The position numbers and the translations under genes are program-made. Below the pieces are notes generated by a model that did no database searches, had not been told where the DNA came from, and worked only from the letters and a program-made list of their open reading frames with translations. A stretch of DNA of 64,000 bases from Bacillota bacterium (GTDB taxonomy: Bacteria > Bacillota > Clostridia > Oscillospirales > Oscillospiraceae), in assembly GCA_023386265.1 (NCBI GenBank), contig JAEWKA010000006.1:62001-126000 (forward strand), written 5' to 3'. Position 1 is the stretch's first letter. Every line of letters begins with the position of its first letter. Positions 52,198-60,361 of this stretch are shown piece by piece.

Positions 52198-52748
52198 TGG
52201 CTTACCCCCATATCCACCAGAATAGCGCGAAGCTGGTCCTCGGTCAGCCCACCCTCATGGACAGTAAATACCGTTTTTCCACTGACCTTGTCTGTATATG
52301 TTTTAAATTCGATCCCCATGTCCTTGCTCGGTACATAGGGTGTGCCGTCCGAATTTATGAACACTTGCGTAGGTATGACTGTTACAGGAAACTCTCTTGC
52401 TATTTCCGGGTAATCGTCGGTGTCGACATACTTGATTATTGCCTTGCCGAGCATTTCCTCATGCATCGCATCAAGTATCGGCGCAAACTCCTTGCAGGGT
52501 CCGCACCAGCCCGCCCCGAAATCAACAATTATCGGCAGACCATAACTTGTCAGCTTATCCATATCCATTGATTGAGCGTTGAGCGCAAAATCCGCTTCCT
52601 CTTCCGCCGTCAGAGTGGAAGAGTCGCTTTCGGCAGGTATGACCGGTTCCTCATTGCGGTCCCCAATGTTCTTGAACGCCCATATACCTACAATGAAGAG
52701 CACAATCAGGACAGGCACTGCTATTCGAAGCATTTTTCTTTTATCCAT
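52194..52748 (-). CDS. Membrane-anchored thioredoxin-like protein
   Basis: 184 aa with an N-terminal membrane anchor (about 5-25), an acidic linker and a thioredoxin fold (about 65-184). The active site is WCGPC with VDFGAGWCGPCKEF, and the cis-Pro is in VTVIPTQVF. It faces the outside and is expected to receive electrons from the CcdA-like partner. ATG 52748 is chosen for GGAGG 8 nt upstream. Confidence 0.92.
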   Translation of the reverse strand: MDKRKMLRIAVPVLIVLFIVGIWAFKNIGDRNEEPVIPAESDSSTLTAEEEADFALNAQSMDMDKLTSYGLPIIVDFGAGWCGPCKEFAPILDAMHEEMLGKAIIKYVDTDDYPEIAREFPVTVIPTQVFINSDGTPYVPSKDMGIEFKTYTDKVSGKTVFTVHEGGLTEDQLRAILVDMGVSQ

Positions 52749-52855
52749 GTATAAACCTCCGCAAAAGTCTTGATTCACTTCTTGGTATTATTTTTAAGTA
52801 TATGCAGATCACAGAACAAAGTCAATTGACTAAGTCACATATCGCTTCGAAACTA

Positions 52856-52888
52856 TAATAGGTCCGGTACAATGTACCGGACCTATTA
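52856..52888. terminator. 33-nt near-perfect palindrome, terminator of pyrG operon
   Basis: Two 16-nt arms (52856-52871 and 52873-52888) are exact reverse complements around a single base. It lies 36 nt after the pyrG stop and before the thioredoxin operon promoter. It is long enough to end transcription, but has no strong U-tract on the minus strand. Confidence 0.75.
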
Positions 52889-52923
52889 ATTATAACAGCA
52901 CCAAACGGCGCATGATTTATTCT

Positions 52924-54546
52924 TTACTCTGTTTTCTGACCGAGCCTTTCGGTTCTTTCGAGTGAAGCCTTTACCAGTCCCAAAAACAGCGGGTGCGCCC
53001 TGTTGGGGCGGCTCTTGAATTCGGGATGATACTGGCAGCCTACGAAGAAGTCATTTTGCGGAAGCTCGATAGTTTCAACTATCCTCTTGTCGGGAGAGGT
53101 GCCGCCGATAACCATGCCCTTTTCAATCATAATCTCTCTGTAATCATTACTGAACTCATAGCGGTGACGGTGTCTCTCATGAATCAGCTCCGAGCTGTAG
53201 CATTTGCTGAGCATAGTGCCGGGCACAATCTGGCAGGGATAGGTACCAAGACGCATCGTGCCGCCCTTGTCCATCTGGTCGTTCTGGTCGGGCATGAAGT
53301 CGATGACCTTATGGGGCGTTTCGCTGTCAAATTCGCCAGAATTCGCGTCCTTAAGTCCGCAGACATTTCTGGCAAATTCGATGACCGCAATCTGCATGCC
53401 AAGGCAAATACCGAAATACGGAACGTTGTGCTCACGGGCGTATTTTGCGGAGCTGATTTTGCCTTCAATTCCTCTGCCGCCGAAGCCGCCGGGAACTAGG
53501 ATGCCATCAACATCTGCAAAGGTTGTAGCACAGTTTTCATCGGTAACCGTTTCGCTGTCTACCCACTTGATTTTGACATGAGTCTGCTGCTCATATCCGG
53601 CGTGGCGAAGCGCCTCCGCAACGGAGAGATACGCGTCATGCAGGCGGACGTATTTGCCGACAATGGCAATTGTTATTTCCCTGCTGCGGCTCTTGATACG
53701 GTCAATCATTTCTCTCCACTCCTTCATATCGGGAGGGGGCGTTTTGAGGTTCAGCTCACGGCAGACGATGTCCGAAAAGTTGCTCTTTTCGAGCATCAGC
53801 GGTGCTTCGTAAAGGATGGGTATCGTAACATTCTCTATGACGCAGTCGGACTTCACGTTGCAGAACATGGCAATCTTGCGGAAAATATCCTCCTCCAGAG
53901 GCTGGTCGCAGCGGAGCACGATAATGTCGGGATTTATGCCCATGCCCCGAAGCTCCTTGACGGAGTGCTGGGTGGGCTTTGACTTATGCTCGTCCGAACC
54001 GCGCAGGAAAGGAACGAGGGTAACATGGATAAAGAGAGCGTTTTCACGTCCCTCTTTAAGAGCTATCTGGCGTATGGCCTCAAGAAAGGGCTGACTTTCG
54101 ATGTCGCCCGTGGTACCACCGACTTCGGTGATGACGACGTCCGCATTAGTCTTCTTGCCTACGCTGTATATAAAATCAATGATTTCGTTGGTGATATGGG
54201 GGATGACCTGGACTGTCTCGCCCAGAAATTCTCCCCTACGTTCTTTATTAAGTACGTTCCAGTAAACCTTGCCTGTCGTGAGGTTCGAATACTTGTTCAA
54301 ATCCTCGTCGATGAAGCGTTCATAGTGACCGAGATCGAGGTCGGTCTCCGCGCCATCTTCCGTGACATAGACTTCTCCGTGTTGATAAGGACTCATCGTT
54401 CCGGGGTCGACATTGATATAGGGGTCGAGCTTCTGTGCCGCGACCTTAAGCCCTCTTGCTTTGAGGAGTCTCCCCAAAGACGCGGCAGTAATCCCTTTGC
54501 CCAGACCTGAGACGACGCCGCCAGTTACAAAAATGTACTTACTCAT
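52924..54546 (-). CDS. pyrG: CTP synthase
   Basis: 540-aa enzyme that converts UTP to CTP using glutamine and ATP. The synthase domain starts KYIFVTGGVVSGLGKGI, with the DPYINVDPGTMSPYQHGEVYVTEDG stretch. The C-terminal class I amidotransferase has the catalytic Cys in YFGICLGMQ and the His/Glu in QYHPEFKSRP. It lies 81 nt after the ANTAR regulator gene and is probably part of the same glutamine-related transcript. Confidence 0.97.
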   Translation of the reverse strand: MSKYIFVTGGVVSGLGKGITAASLGRLLKARGLKVAAQKLDPYINVDPGTMSPYQHGEVYVTEDGAETDLDLGHYERFIDEDLNKYSNLTTGKVYWNVLNKERRGEFLGETVQVIPHITNEIIDFIYSVGKKTNADVVITEVGGTTGDIESQPFLEAIRQIALKEGRENALFIHVTLVPFLRGSDEHKSKPTQHSVKELRGMGINPDIIVLRCDQPLEEDIFRKIAMFCNVKSDCVIENVTIPILYEAPLMLEKSNFSDIVCRELNLKTPPPDMKEWREMIDRIKSRSREITIAIVGKYVRLHDAYLSVAEALRHAGYEQQTHVKIKWVDSETVTDENCATTFADVDGILVPGGFGGRGIEGKISSAKYAREHNVPYFGICLGMQIAVIEFARNVCGLKDANSGEFDSETPHKVIDFMPDQNDQMDKGGTMRLGTYPCQIVPGTMLSKCYSSELIHERHRHRYEFSNDYREIMIEKGMVIGGTSPDKRIVETIELPQNDFFVGCQYHPEFKSRPNRAHPLFLGLVKASLERTERLGQKTE

Positions 54547-54627
54547 ACTATCTCCCTTTTTAAATCAAGACGGGCGGCCCCTCTAGCCGCCATCTTTGTA
54601 TTTTAAAGAAGTCTGTAGACTGACCTC

Positions 54628-55215
54628 TTATTTTCCGTAGGTTTTCAGGATATTGACAGCGATATCGCCCTTCGGCATTCGCAAATCCATAGCCTGTTTT
54701 TCGATATAATGGTGAGCCTGCTCCTCTGTCATTCCCAGCGATTCGATGAGCGCCCATTTTGCCCTGTTGACAATGCGCATCTCGCTCATTTTTGCCGAAA
54801 GACTCTTGTTTTTCTTTTCCATTACGCGAAGTCTCGCGCGCGTAGCAAATGCAAGAGTCATGGCGGTATATAGAGTGGTGCGGTTTAAAGGTTTCGATAA
54901 GGTCATGACGCCATAGCCTTCAACCTTGCTTGATACCTCTCCGTAAATATCGCTGGACGCAAGCAAAAGAACCGCGGAAGAACTGTCCTGAACCAAATCA
55001 AGTGCGAAGTCCGAACCGAATTCATCTGTCAGCGGAGCATTTATAACTATTATATCATATTCCGCAGAAATCAGCACGCGTTTGGCCTCGTTGCAGCTTG
55101 ACGCGGAAACAATCGGATTGAATGCGCCGGAGGGTAACAGCTCATTGAAAAGGTCGGTTATCTTCTGTGAAGCAGATACCACCAGCACGCTTGATTGCGC
55201 TCTGTCGCTTAACAT
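54628..55215 (-). CDS. ANTAR-domain antiterminator with degenerate receiver (NitR/AmiR-like)
   Basis: 195-aa regulator. The N-terminal receiver-like domain (about 5-125) begins VLVVSASQKI and reads IIVINAPLTDE where a phospho-acceptor Asp (as in VLLDI) is expected, so it seems to be a pseudo-receiver. A coiled-coil link (about 126-145) and an ANTAR domain follow (about 140-192, with AKWALIESLGMTEEQAHHYI). ANTAR proteins bind two-hairpin RNA elements and prevent termination; in Clostridium a comparable gene, nitR, accompanies glnA. ATG 55215 is chosen for GGGGAGG 6 nt upstream. It lies 34 nt after the GS-like gene. Confidence 0.9.
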   Translation of the reverse strand: MLSDRAQSSVLVVSASQKITDLFNELLPSGAFNPIVSASSCNEAKRVLISAEYDIIVINAPLTDEFGSDFALDLVQDSSSAVLLLASSDIYGEVSSKVEGYGVMTLSKPLNRTTLYTAMTLAFATRARLRVMEKKNKSLSAKMSEMRIVNRAKWALIESLGMTEEQAHHYIEKQAMDLRMPKGDIAVNILKTYGK

Positions 55216-55249
55216 TTTAGCCTCCCCCTTCAATCAGATTTTTGCTTTT

Positions 55250-56455
55250 TTATCTCCCGCTGGAAGCAAACTCTTCGATAATCTGAGGGGGCAGGTGCTT
55301 TTTAATAAATTCGCTGCTTTTCGCGGCGCTTGCCGCTTTCGCAAAGGAATCAGGCAGCTTTTTATAGCCCGAAAGCTTTTCTTCGCTAGCGGTGAAAAAG
55401 TTAAAATCGGCAGAGGGGGGAGGAGTAAGTGAACGTTCAATGCCGTCGAGTCCGGCATAGATTAAAAGCGCATAGGCGAGATAAGGGTTCGCGTGAGCGT
55501 CCGGCGAGCGAAGCTCGATGCGGCGCTCTTTCCGAACGCGGATTAGCTGCGAAAGGTTATGAGGTGACCAGCTTATATATTGCGGAGCCTTGTGGCTTCC
55601 AAGGCGCAGATAGGACTGAGCCGTAGGATTTAAAAAAAGCGTCATATCGGAAACATGCTCTAGTATGCCCGCCATGAAGGAATCGAAGTATTCGCCGCCC
55701 TTTGCCATGCTGGGCGAGACGTTAATATGCATCCCGCAGCCGGAGGCGTTTGCGATGGGCTTTGGATCGAAAAGAGCTGTGAGTCCGTTTCTTGACGCGA
55801 CAGTTCTAACAACGGTTTTGAAGGTTATTGAATTATCTGCCGCCGAAACAGGATCGCTGTAACGGAAGTCAATCTCGTTTTGTCCCGGGCCTTCCTCATG
55901 GTGGGAGGATTCCGGAGACATGCCCATTTCCTCTAGGGTGAGACAAATCTCGCGGCGGACATTTTCGCCTAGGTCGTCCGGTGCGATGTCCATGTAACCG
56001 GCCGAGTCCATCGGTATCCCTGTAGGCATACCATTTTCATCATTTTTGAAGAGATAGAACTCATATTCCGATCCGAAATAACAACTGAGACCTTTTTTTG
56101 CTGCTTCCGCAACAGCTTTTTTTAGCAGAACGCGGGGGTACAGCTCAAAGTCGTCCCCGTTTGTCAGCTTAATGTCACAGAATATGCGCACAACTTTTCC
56201 GTGCGACGGACGCCATGGAAGAAGTGAAAGCGTCATCAAATCAGGAAACAGATAAATATCTGAATGGCTCTCCTCGCTGAAGCCGGCGATTGCGGCGGCA
56301 TCGACTGATATCCCATTGCGAAACGCGTTTTCCAGCTCTGACGCGAGAATCGACACGTTTTTCGGGGTGCCAAATACATCACAAAATGCGAGGCGGACGA
56401 ATTTCACGTCCTCCTCTCTCACATAATCAAGAACTTCATCAATAGAGTATAACAT
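55250..56455 (-). CDS. Glutamine-synthetase-like protein (short type I, altered active site)
   Basis: 401 aa, clearly in the GS superfamily: SEYEFYLF, HHEEGPGQNEIDFRY, GCGMHINVS and NPTAQSYLRL are the metal and substrate motifs. By eye against the Bacillus enzyme, the flap Glu in GYEAP is replaced (SHKAP) and the SAQNRS stretch reads SPHNLS, which loses one or two active-site Arg. Four residues are missing before IELRS, and the last 40 residues, including the C-terminal helical thong, are absent. It may therefore lack normal synthetase activity and be a ligand-binding or regulatory paralogue. ATG 56455 has GGAGG 9 nt upstream. Confidence 0.85.
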   Translation of the reverse strand: MLYSIDEVLDYVREEDVKFVRLAFCDVFGTPKNVSILASELENAFRNGISVDAAAIAGFSEESHSDIYLFPDLMTLSLLPWRPSHGKVVRIFCDIKLTNGDDFELYPRVLLKKAVAEAAKKGLSCYFGSEYEFYLFKNDENGMPTGIPMDSAGYMDIAPDDLGENVRREICLTLEEMGMSPESSHHEEGPGQNEIDFRYSDPVSAADNSITFKTVVRTVASRNGLTALFDPKPIANASGCGMHINVSPSMAKGGEYFDSFMAGILEHVSDMTLFLNPTAQSYLRLGSHKAPQYISWSPHNLSQLIRVRKERRIELRSPDAHANPYLAYALLIYAGLDGIERSLTPPPSADFNFFTASEEKLSGYKKLPDSFAKAASAAKSSEFIKKHLPPQIIEEFASSGR

Positions 56456-56471
56456 ATAATTTTGCCTCCGT

Positions 56472-57191
56472 CTAGTTCTGAACGTAAAGCTGTTTATAAG
56501 GATTTGAAGAATTTGGCGAGAGAACCTGGAAATTCTTGTTATATACATCAGCTTCGGGGATTCCGAAGCACATGCAAAACTCCTTGATAAATGGAGCTAT
56601 CTGGGCTATATCATCGTCTGACGCCGTCGTTACACAAATCTGCGGAGTGATCTTTGCGTTGAGCTCATTCGTGCGAATAAAAATTTTTCCGCCGTGCATT
56701 CCGGTCGCACAGAAGCTGTCCAACACGTCCTTGTCGTCATATCCGAGCCCGAGAGCTATAATAACCCCGCCCGCCTGATACTCGCCGAGGAAGCTGCCAC
56801 ATTTACCGCCTATGACTATAACCGGCACCTTTTCTTTGTAGGATTTCATGTGGATACCGGCCCTGTAGCCGACGTCTCCACGGACGAAGATTTTGCCGCC
56901 GCGCATCGCGTAGCCAACAGCGTCTCCGCAGCTGCCGTTGATGATGATTTTTCCGTCATTCATCGTGTCGCCGGTCGCGTCCTGCACGTTGCCGCGGACG
57001 ATGATTTCTGCACCGTCAAGATAGGCGCCCAGAGCGTTTCCGGGGATTCCGTTAATTGTGAGGGTCTTGTTCGAGGCTCCCGCCGCAATGAAACGCTGAC
57101 CGCAGCAATTATCGAGAGTAATGTCGCCCTCAAGAGCGGCAATTTCTCTGTTCAGTATATCATATTTTTTGCCTGTGCAATCAATTTTCAT
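56472..57191 (-). CDS. Glutamate synthase GXGXG-domain subunit (standalone)
   Basis: 239-aa parallel beta-helix protein equal to the C-terminal GXGXG domain of the large glutamate synthase subunit. Repeats such as GDAVGYAMRGGKIFVRGDVGYRAG are typical. In archaeal-type split glutamate synthase this domain is its own subunit and structurally bridges the glutaminase and synthase sites. ATG 57191 has a run of G about 10 nt upstream. It overlaps the oxidoreductase by 4 nt. Confidence 0.88.
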   Translation of the reverse strand: MKIDCTGKKYDILNREIAALEGDITLDNCCGQRFIAAGASNKTLTINGIPGNALGAYLDGAEIIVRGNVQDATGDTMNDGKIIINGSCGDAVGYAMRGGKIFVRGDVGYRAGIHMKSYKEKVPVIVIGGKCGSFLGEYQAGGVIIALGLGYDDKDVLDSFCATGMHGGKIFIRTNELNAKITPQICVTTASDDDIAQIAPFIKEFCMCFGIPEADVYNKNFQVLSPNSSNPYKQLYVQN

Positions 57192-58429
57192 AAGATTTTC
57201 CCCCCTAATTTTTCGTCTCGAAAGCTGCGCCCGAAAGCAATGAGAGAAGGCTCTTTGCATACAGAAGCAAAATCAATTCCGGATAGGGGTGTTTTTTCTC
57301 TGACAAGCGAGGTGTAGATACCCGCTTTATCAACGTCTCCAATGAGGATGAAGCCCTTCAGAGTGTCGTCTGCATAAAACAGCTTCTTATAGTTTTCCTT
57401 GTCCTGCATCTCGAAGGTTTCGCCCTCGTAGCTGCCTGCGGTTATTATGTGCAGTCCGAAGAAACCAATGGCGTTCATCGGCATTGCCTTCATCTGCGTT
57501 ACCTTGCCGCCTGCCATTGCCCCTCCGGCATTGAACCCGCCAACATAGGCGTTAGGAAGAATTGCGAGGATACGTTTTGTATCGCAGGAAATATCATAGC
57601 TCACAACACAGTCTCCCGCAGCGTAAACGTCCGGTATAGTCGTCTGCATATTATCATCGACAAGAATTCCTCTGTCGACTTCCCCGCCCGCGTCCTTAAC
57701 AAGGCTCACGTTCGGTCTCACGCCGACGGCAGCTACAAGGATATCAAATTCCAGCGTTTCCCCGCTTGTGAGCTCCGCCTTGTTTGCGCTGAAGCTCTTT
57801 GCCGAGACGCCGAGTCGGAAATCAATTCCCTGCTTTTCAAGATGGCTCTGCACCCTTTTTGCGCCCTCTTCGTCGAGTATGCTGGAGAGTATCCTCGGTG
57901 CAAGGTCGATGACAGTAATTTTACCGACACGTGCGAGGATGCCCTCCGCGCATTTAAGTCCTATTAGTCCCGCGCCGACGATGAGCACGCGAGCTTCGGG
58001 ATAAAGCGCCTTTTCCAGAGCGTCCGCATCATCAAGTGACATGAAGCTGAAGCGTTTCGATACTGTAACTAGCCCCTCCATGGGTGGAACGAAGGGCGAG
58101 GAGCCTGTTGCTACAAGCACTTTGTCATAAGGAATTTTCTCTCCGTCGTCGAGCTCAACTGCTTTTTTGTCCTTATCGAGCTTTATGACGGTTTTTCCGA
58201 AAACGGTCCTGCAGTTTAAATCCTCATAGAAGCTGTCGGCCCTGTATTTCATGCGCTCCCTATCCGTTTTGCCCTGAAGCAGATATGAGATAAGCGGCCT
58301 TGAATATGTGTGGTGCCCCTCATTGCTGATAACCGTTATATCGCCGTCCTTGTCGAGCGCACGGATTCTCTCAATCGCGCCTACTGCGGCTGCAGAATTT
58401 CCTATAATTACGTATTTCATCTGCTTCAC
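57188..58429 (-). CDS. NAD(P)/FAD-dependent oxidoreductase of the glutamate synthase cluster
   Basis: 413-aa pyridine nucleotide-disulfide oxidoreductase of the rubredoxin-reductase/NirB type: YVIIGNSAAAVGAIERIRAL (FAD site), RVLIVGAGLIGLKCAEGI (NAD(P)H site), and VYAAGDCV near residue 275. It likely feeds electrons through the adjacent ferredoxin into the synthase subunit. It overlaps its neighbours by 4 nt on both sides. Confidence 0.9.
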   Translation of the reverse strand: MKQMKYVIIGNSAAAVGAIERIRALDKDGDITVISNEGHHTYSRPLISYLLQGKTDRERMKYRADSFYEDLNCRTVFGKTVIKLDKDKKAVELDDGEKIPYDKVLVATGSSPFVPPMEGLVTVSKRFSFMSLDDADALEKALYPEARVLIVGAGLIGLKCAEGILARVGKITVIDLAPRILSSILDEEGAKRVQSHLEKQGIDFRLGVSAKSFSANKAELTSGETLEFDILVAAVGVRPNVSLVKDAGGEVDRGILVDDNMQTTIPDVYAAGDCVVSYDISCDTKRILAILPNAYVGGFNAGGAMAGGKVTQMKAMPMNAIGFFGLHIITAGSYEGETFEMQDKENYKKLFYADDTLKGFILIGDVDKAGIYTSLVREKTPLSGIDFASVCKEPSLIAFGRSFRDEKLGGKIL

Positions 58430-58851
58430 CTCTCTTCATAGGCGATGGCGTTATTGGGGCAGCCCAATACGCACTTTGGCGTTCCGCTGTTCGCAGTGCA
58501 GAGCTCGCATTTTTGCATGACGCCCTGCTCAGTCGGCGTGACGCAGCCGTAGGGGCAGCTAAGCACGCAGGTGTAGCAGCCAACGCATTTGTTCCTGTCA
58601 ATCGTTATCACGCCGCCAACCTTTGTCAGCGCACCCGTTATGCAGTTCGTGACGCAGAACGGCTCGTCACAGTGGCGGCAGGACACGGCAAAGCACACCT
58701 TGCCGTCATCCTCAACTCTGATATTAGGGCGAATTTTGATATTCATGAGCGCGGAGGCCATGTCTTTTTTGCCGGTGTTTGCAAAGGCGCAGTTATATTC
58801 GCAGAGGTGACAGCCGAGACACCACTGCTCGTTTACGTAAACTCTCTTCAT
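58426..58851 (-). CDS. 4Fe-4S dicluster ferredoxin subunit
   Basis: 141-aa iron-sulfur protein. Four Cys clusters are visible: CLGCHLCEYNC, then SCRHCDEPFCVTNC, CVGCYTCVLSCPYGC, and CELCTANSGTPKCVLGCP. The pattern is that of polyferredoxin subunits (HycB/DmsB type) that pass electrons between a flavoprotein and its partner. It is encoded between synthase and oxidoreductase. Confidence 0.9.
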   Translation of the reverse strand: MKRVYVNEQWCLGCHLCEYNCAFANTGKKDMASALMNIKIRPNIRVEDDGKVCFAVSCRHCDEPFCVTNCITGALTKVGGVITIDRNKCVGCYTCVLSCPYGCVTPTEQGVMQKCELCTANSGTPKCVLGCPNNAIAYEER

Positions 58852-58855
58852 GTTG

Positions 58856-60361
58856 TCACTCCCCTGCGTGAGCTATCCCAAGGACGGAAAGCTCTTTTTC
58901 ATTCAGACCCACACCGCGGAGCATCAGTCTGTTGCCACGGAGGGCTTCTATGGAGTTAATGCCCATTCCGCCCATCAATTCTTTAATCTCGTGATCCCAC
59001 GCAGTTAGAAGGTTTACAAGTCTCGGGTAGGCTATATCGGGATTGAGTCTCTTCACAAGCTCCGGTCTCTGAGTCGCGATGCCCCAGTTGCATTTGCCCG
59101 TCTGGCAGGTGCGGCAAAGGTGGCAGCCCATTGCTAGAAGCGCCGATGTTGCGATATAGCAGGCGTCCGCGCCGAGGGCAATGGCCTTGACGACATCGGA
59201 GCTACTTCTGATGCTTCCGCCGACGACTAATGAAACGTTATTGCGTATACCTTCGTCGCGCAACCGCTGATCAACGCATGCTAGAGCAAGCTCTATGGGG
59301 ATGCCAACGTTGTCACGAATACGTGTGGGCGCGGCGCCCGTGCCTCCGCGAAAGCCGTCGATTGCGATGATGTCCGCACCGCTTCTTGCAATGCCGGAAG
59401 CTATCGCCGCGATGTTATGGACGGCGGCGACCTTTACAATTACAGGCTTTGTATAGTTCGTTGCTTCCTTGAGCGAATAGACGAGCTGACGCAGATCCTC
59501 GATTGAATAAATGTCGTGGTGCGGGGCGGGGGAAATCGCGTCCGAGCCCTCCGGTATCATTCTTGTGCGGGAAACCTCGCCGACAATTTTAGTGCCGGGC
59601 AGATGCCCACCGATGCCGGGTTTCGCGCCCTGACCCATTTTGATTTCAATTGCGGAGCCCGCTTCCAGATAGCCCTTATGGACGCCGAAGCGGCCCGAGG
59701 CGACCTGTACTATAGTATTTTTTCCATATTGATAGAAGTCCTCGTGCAGACCGCCCTCACCCGTGTTGTAATAGGTTCCGAGCTCGGTTGCCGCCAGCGC
59801 AAGGCTCTTGTGAGCGTTGTAGCTGATAGAGCCGAAGCTCATAGCCGAGAACATAAGGGGAAGCTTAAGCTCAAGCTGAGGACCCATCTCGGTTTTCATG
59901 GTGCCGTCAGGGTTCCGCTCAATTAGATCCGGCTTTTTACCGAGATAGACCTTTGTCTCCATCGGTTCGCGCAGCGGGTCGATGGAAGGGTTCGTGACCT
60001 GCGAAGCATTTATCAATATATGGTCCCAGTAAACGGGCAGGGGCTCCGGATTTCCCATTGAGGAAAGAAGAACCGCGCCGCTTTCCGCCTGACGGTAGAC
60101 TTCCTTTATTGTCTGCTCACGCCAGTTGGCGTTTTTCCGGAAGACCTGCTCAGTCTCGCGAATCTTGAGTGCGCGGGTCGGGCAAAGCATGACGCAGCGC
60201 TGGCAGTCAACGCATCTATCTTCGTCAGAGAGCATCATGTTGAGGTCTTCGTCAAATCTGTGGACTTCGTTTGCGCATTGACGCTCACACACTCTGCACT
60301 TTATGCAGCGGGTTGGGTCGCGCAATATTTCGAAATCGGGTGAAAGCATTTGAGGTGCCAT
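58856..60361 (-). CDS. Glutamate synthase central domain, ferredoxin-containing subunit
   Basis: 501 aa. An N-terminal pair of 4Fe-4S motifs (CIKCRVCERQC and CVDCQRCVMLCP, about 18-60) is followed by the FMN-binding glutamate synthase domain (about 80-480): VYLGKKPDLIERNPDG, QGAKPGIGGHLPG and FRGGTGAAPTRIRDNVG. The 3Fe-4S Cys set CHLCRTCQTGKCNWGI lies near residue 414. It makes glutamate from 2-oxoglutarate and ammonia channelled from the glutaminase subunit. The start overlaps the glutaminase stop. Confidence 0.94.
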   Translation of the reverse strand: MAPQMLSPDFEILRDPTRCIKCRVCERQCANEVHRFDEDLNMMLSDEDRCVDCQRCVMLCPTRALKIRETEQVFRKNANWREQTIKEVYRQAESGAVLLSSMGNPEPLPVYWDHILINASQVTNPSIDPLREPMETKVYLGKKPDLIERNPDGTMKTEMGPQLELKLPLMFSAMSFGSISYNAHKSLALAATELGTYYNTGEGGLHEDFYQYGKNTIVQVASGRFGVHKGYLEAGSAIEIKMGQGAKPGIGGHLPGTKIVGEVSRTRMIPEGSDAISPAPHHDIYSIEDLRQLVYSLKEATNYTKPVIVKVAAVHNIAAIASGIARSGADIIAIDGFRGGTGAAPTRIRDNVGIPIELALACVDQRLRDEGIRNNVSLVVGGSIRSSSDVVKAIALGADACYIATSALLAMGCHLCRTCQTGKCNWGIATQRPELVKRLNPDIAYPRLVNLLTAWDHEIKELMGGMGINSIEALRGNRLMLRGVGLNEKELSVLGIAHAGE

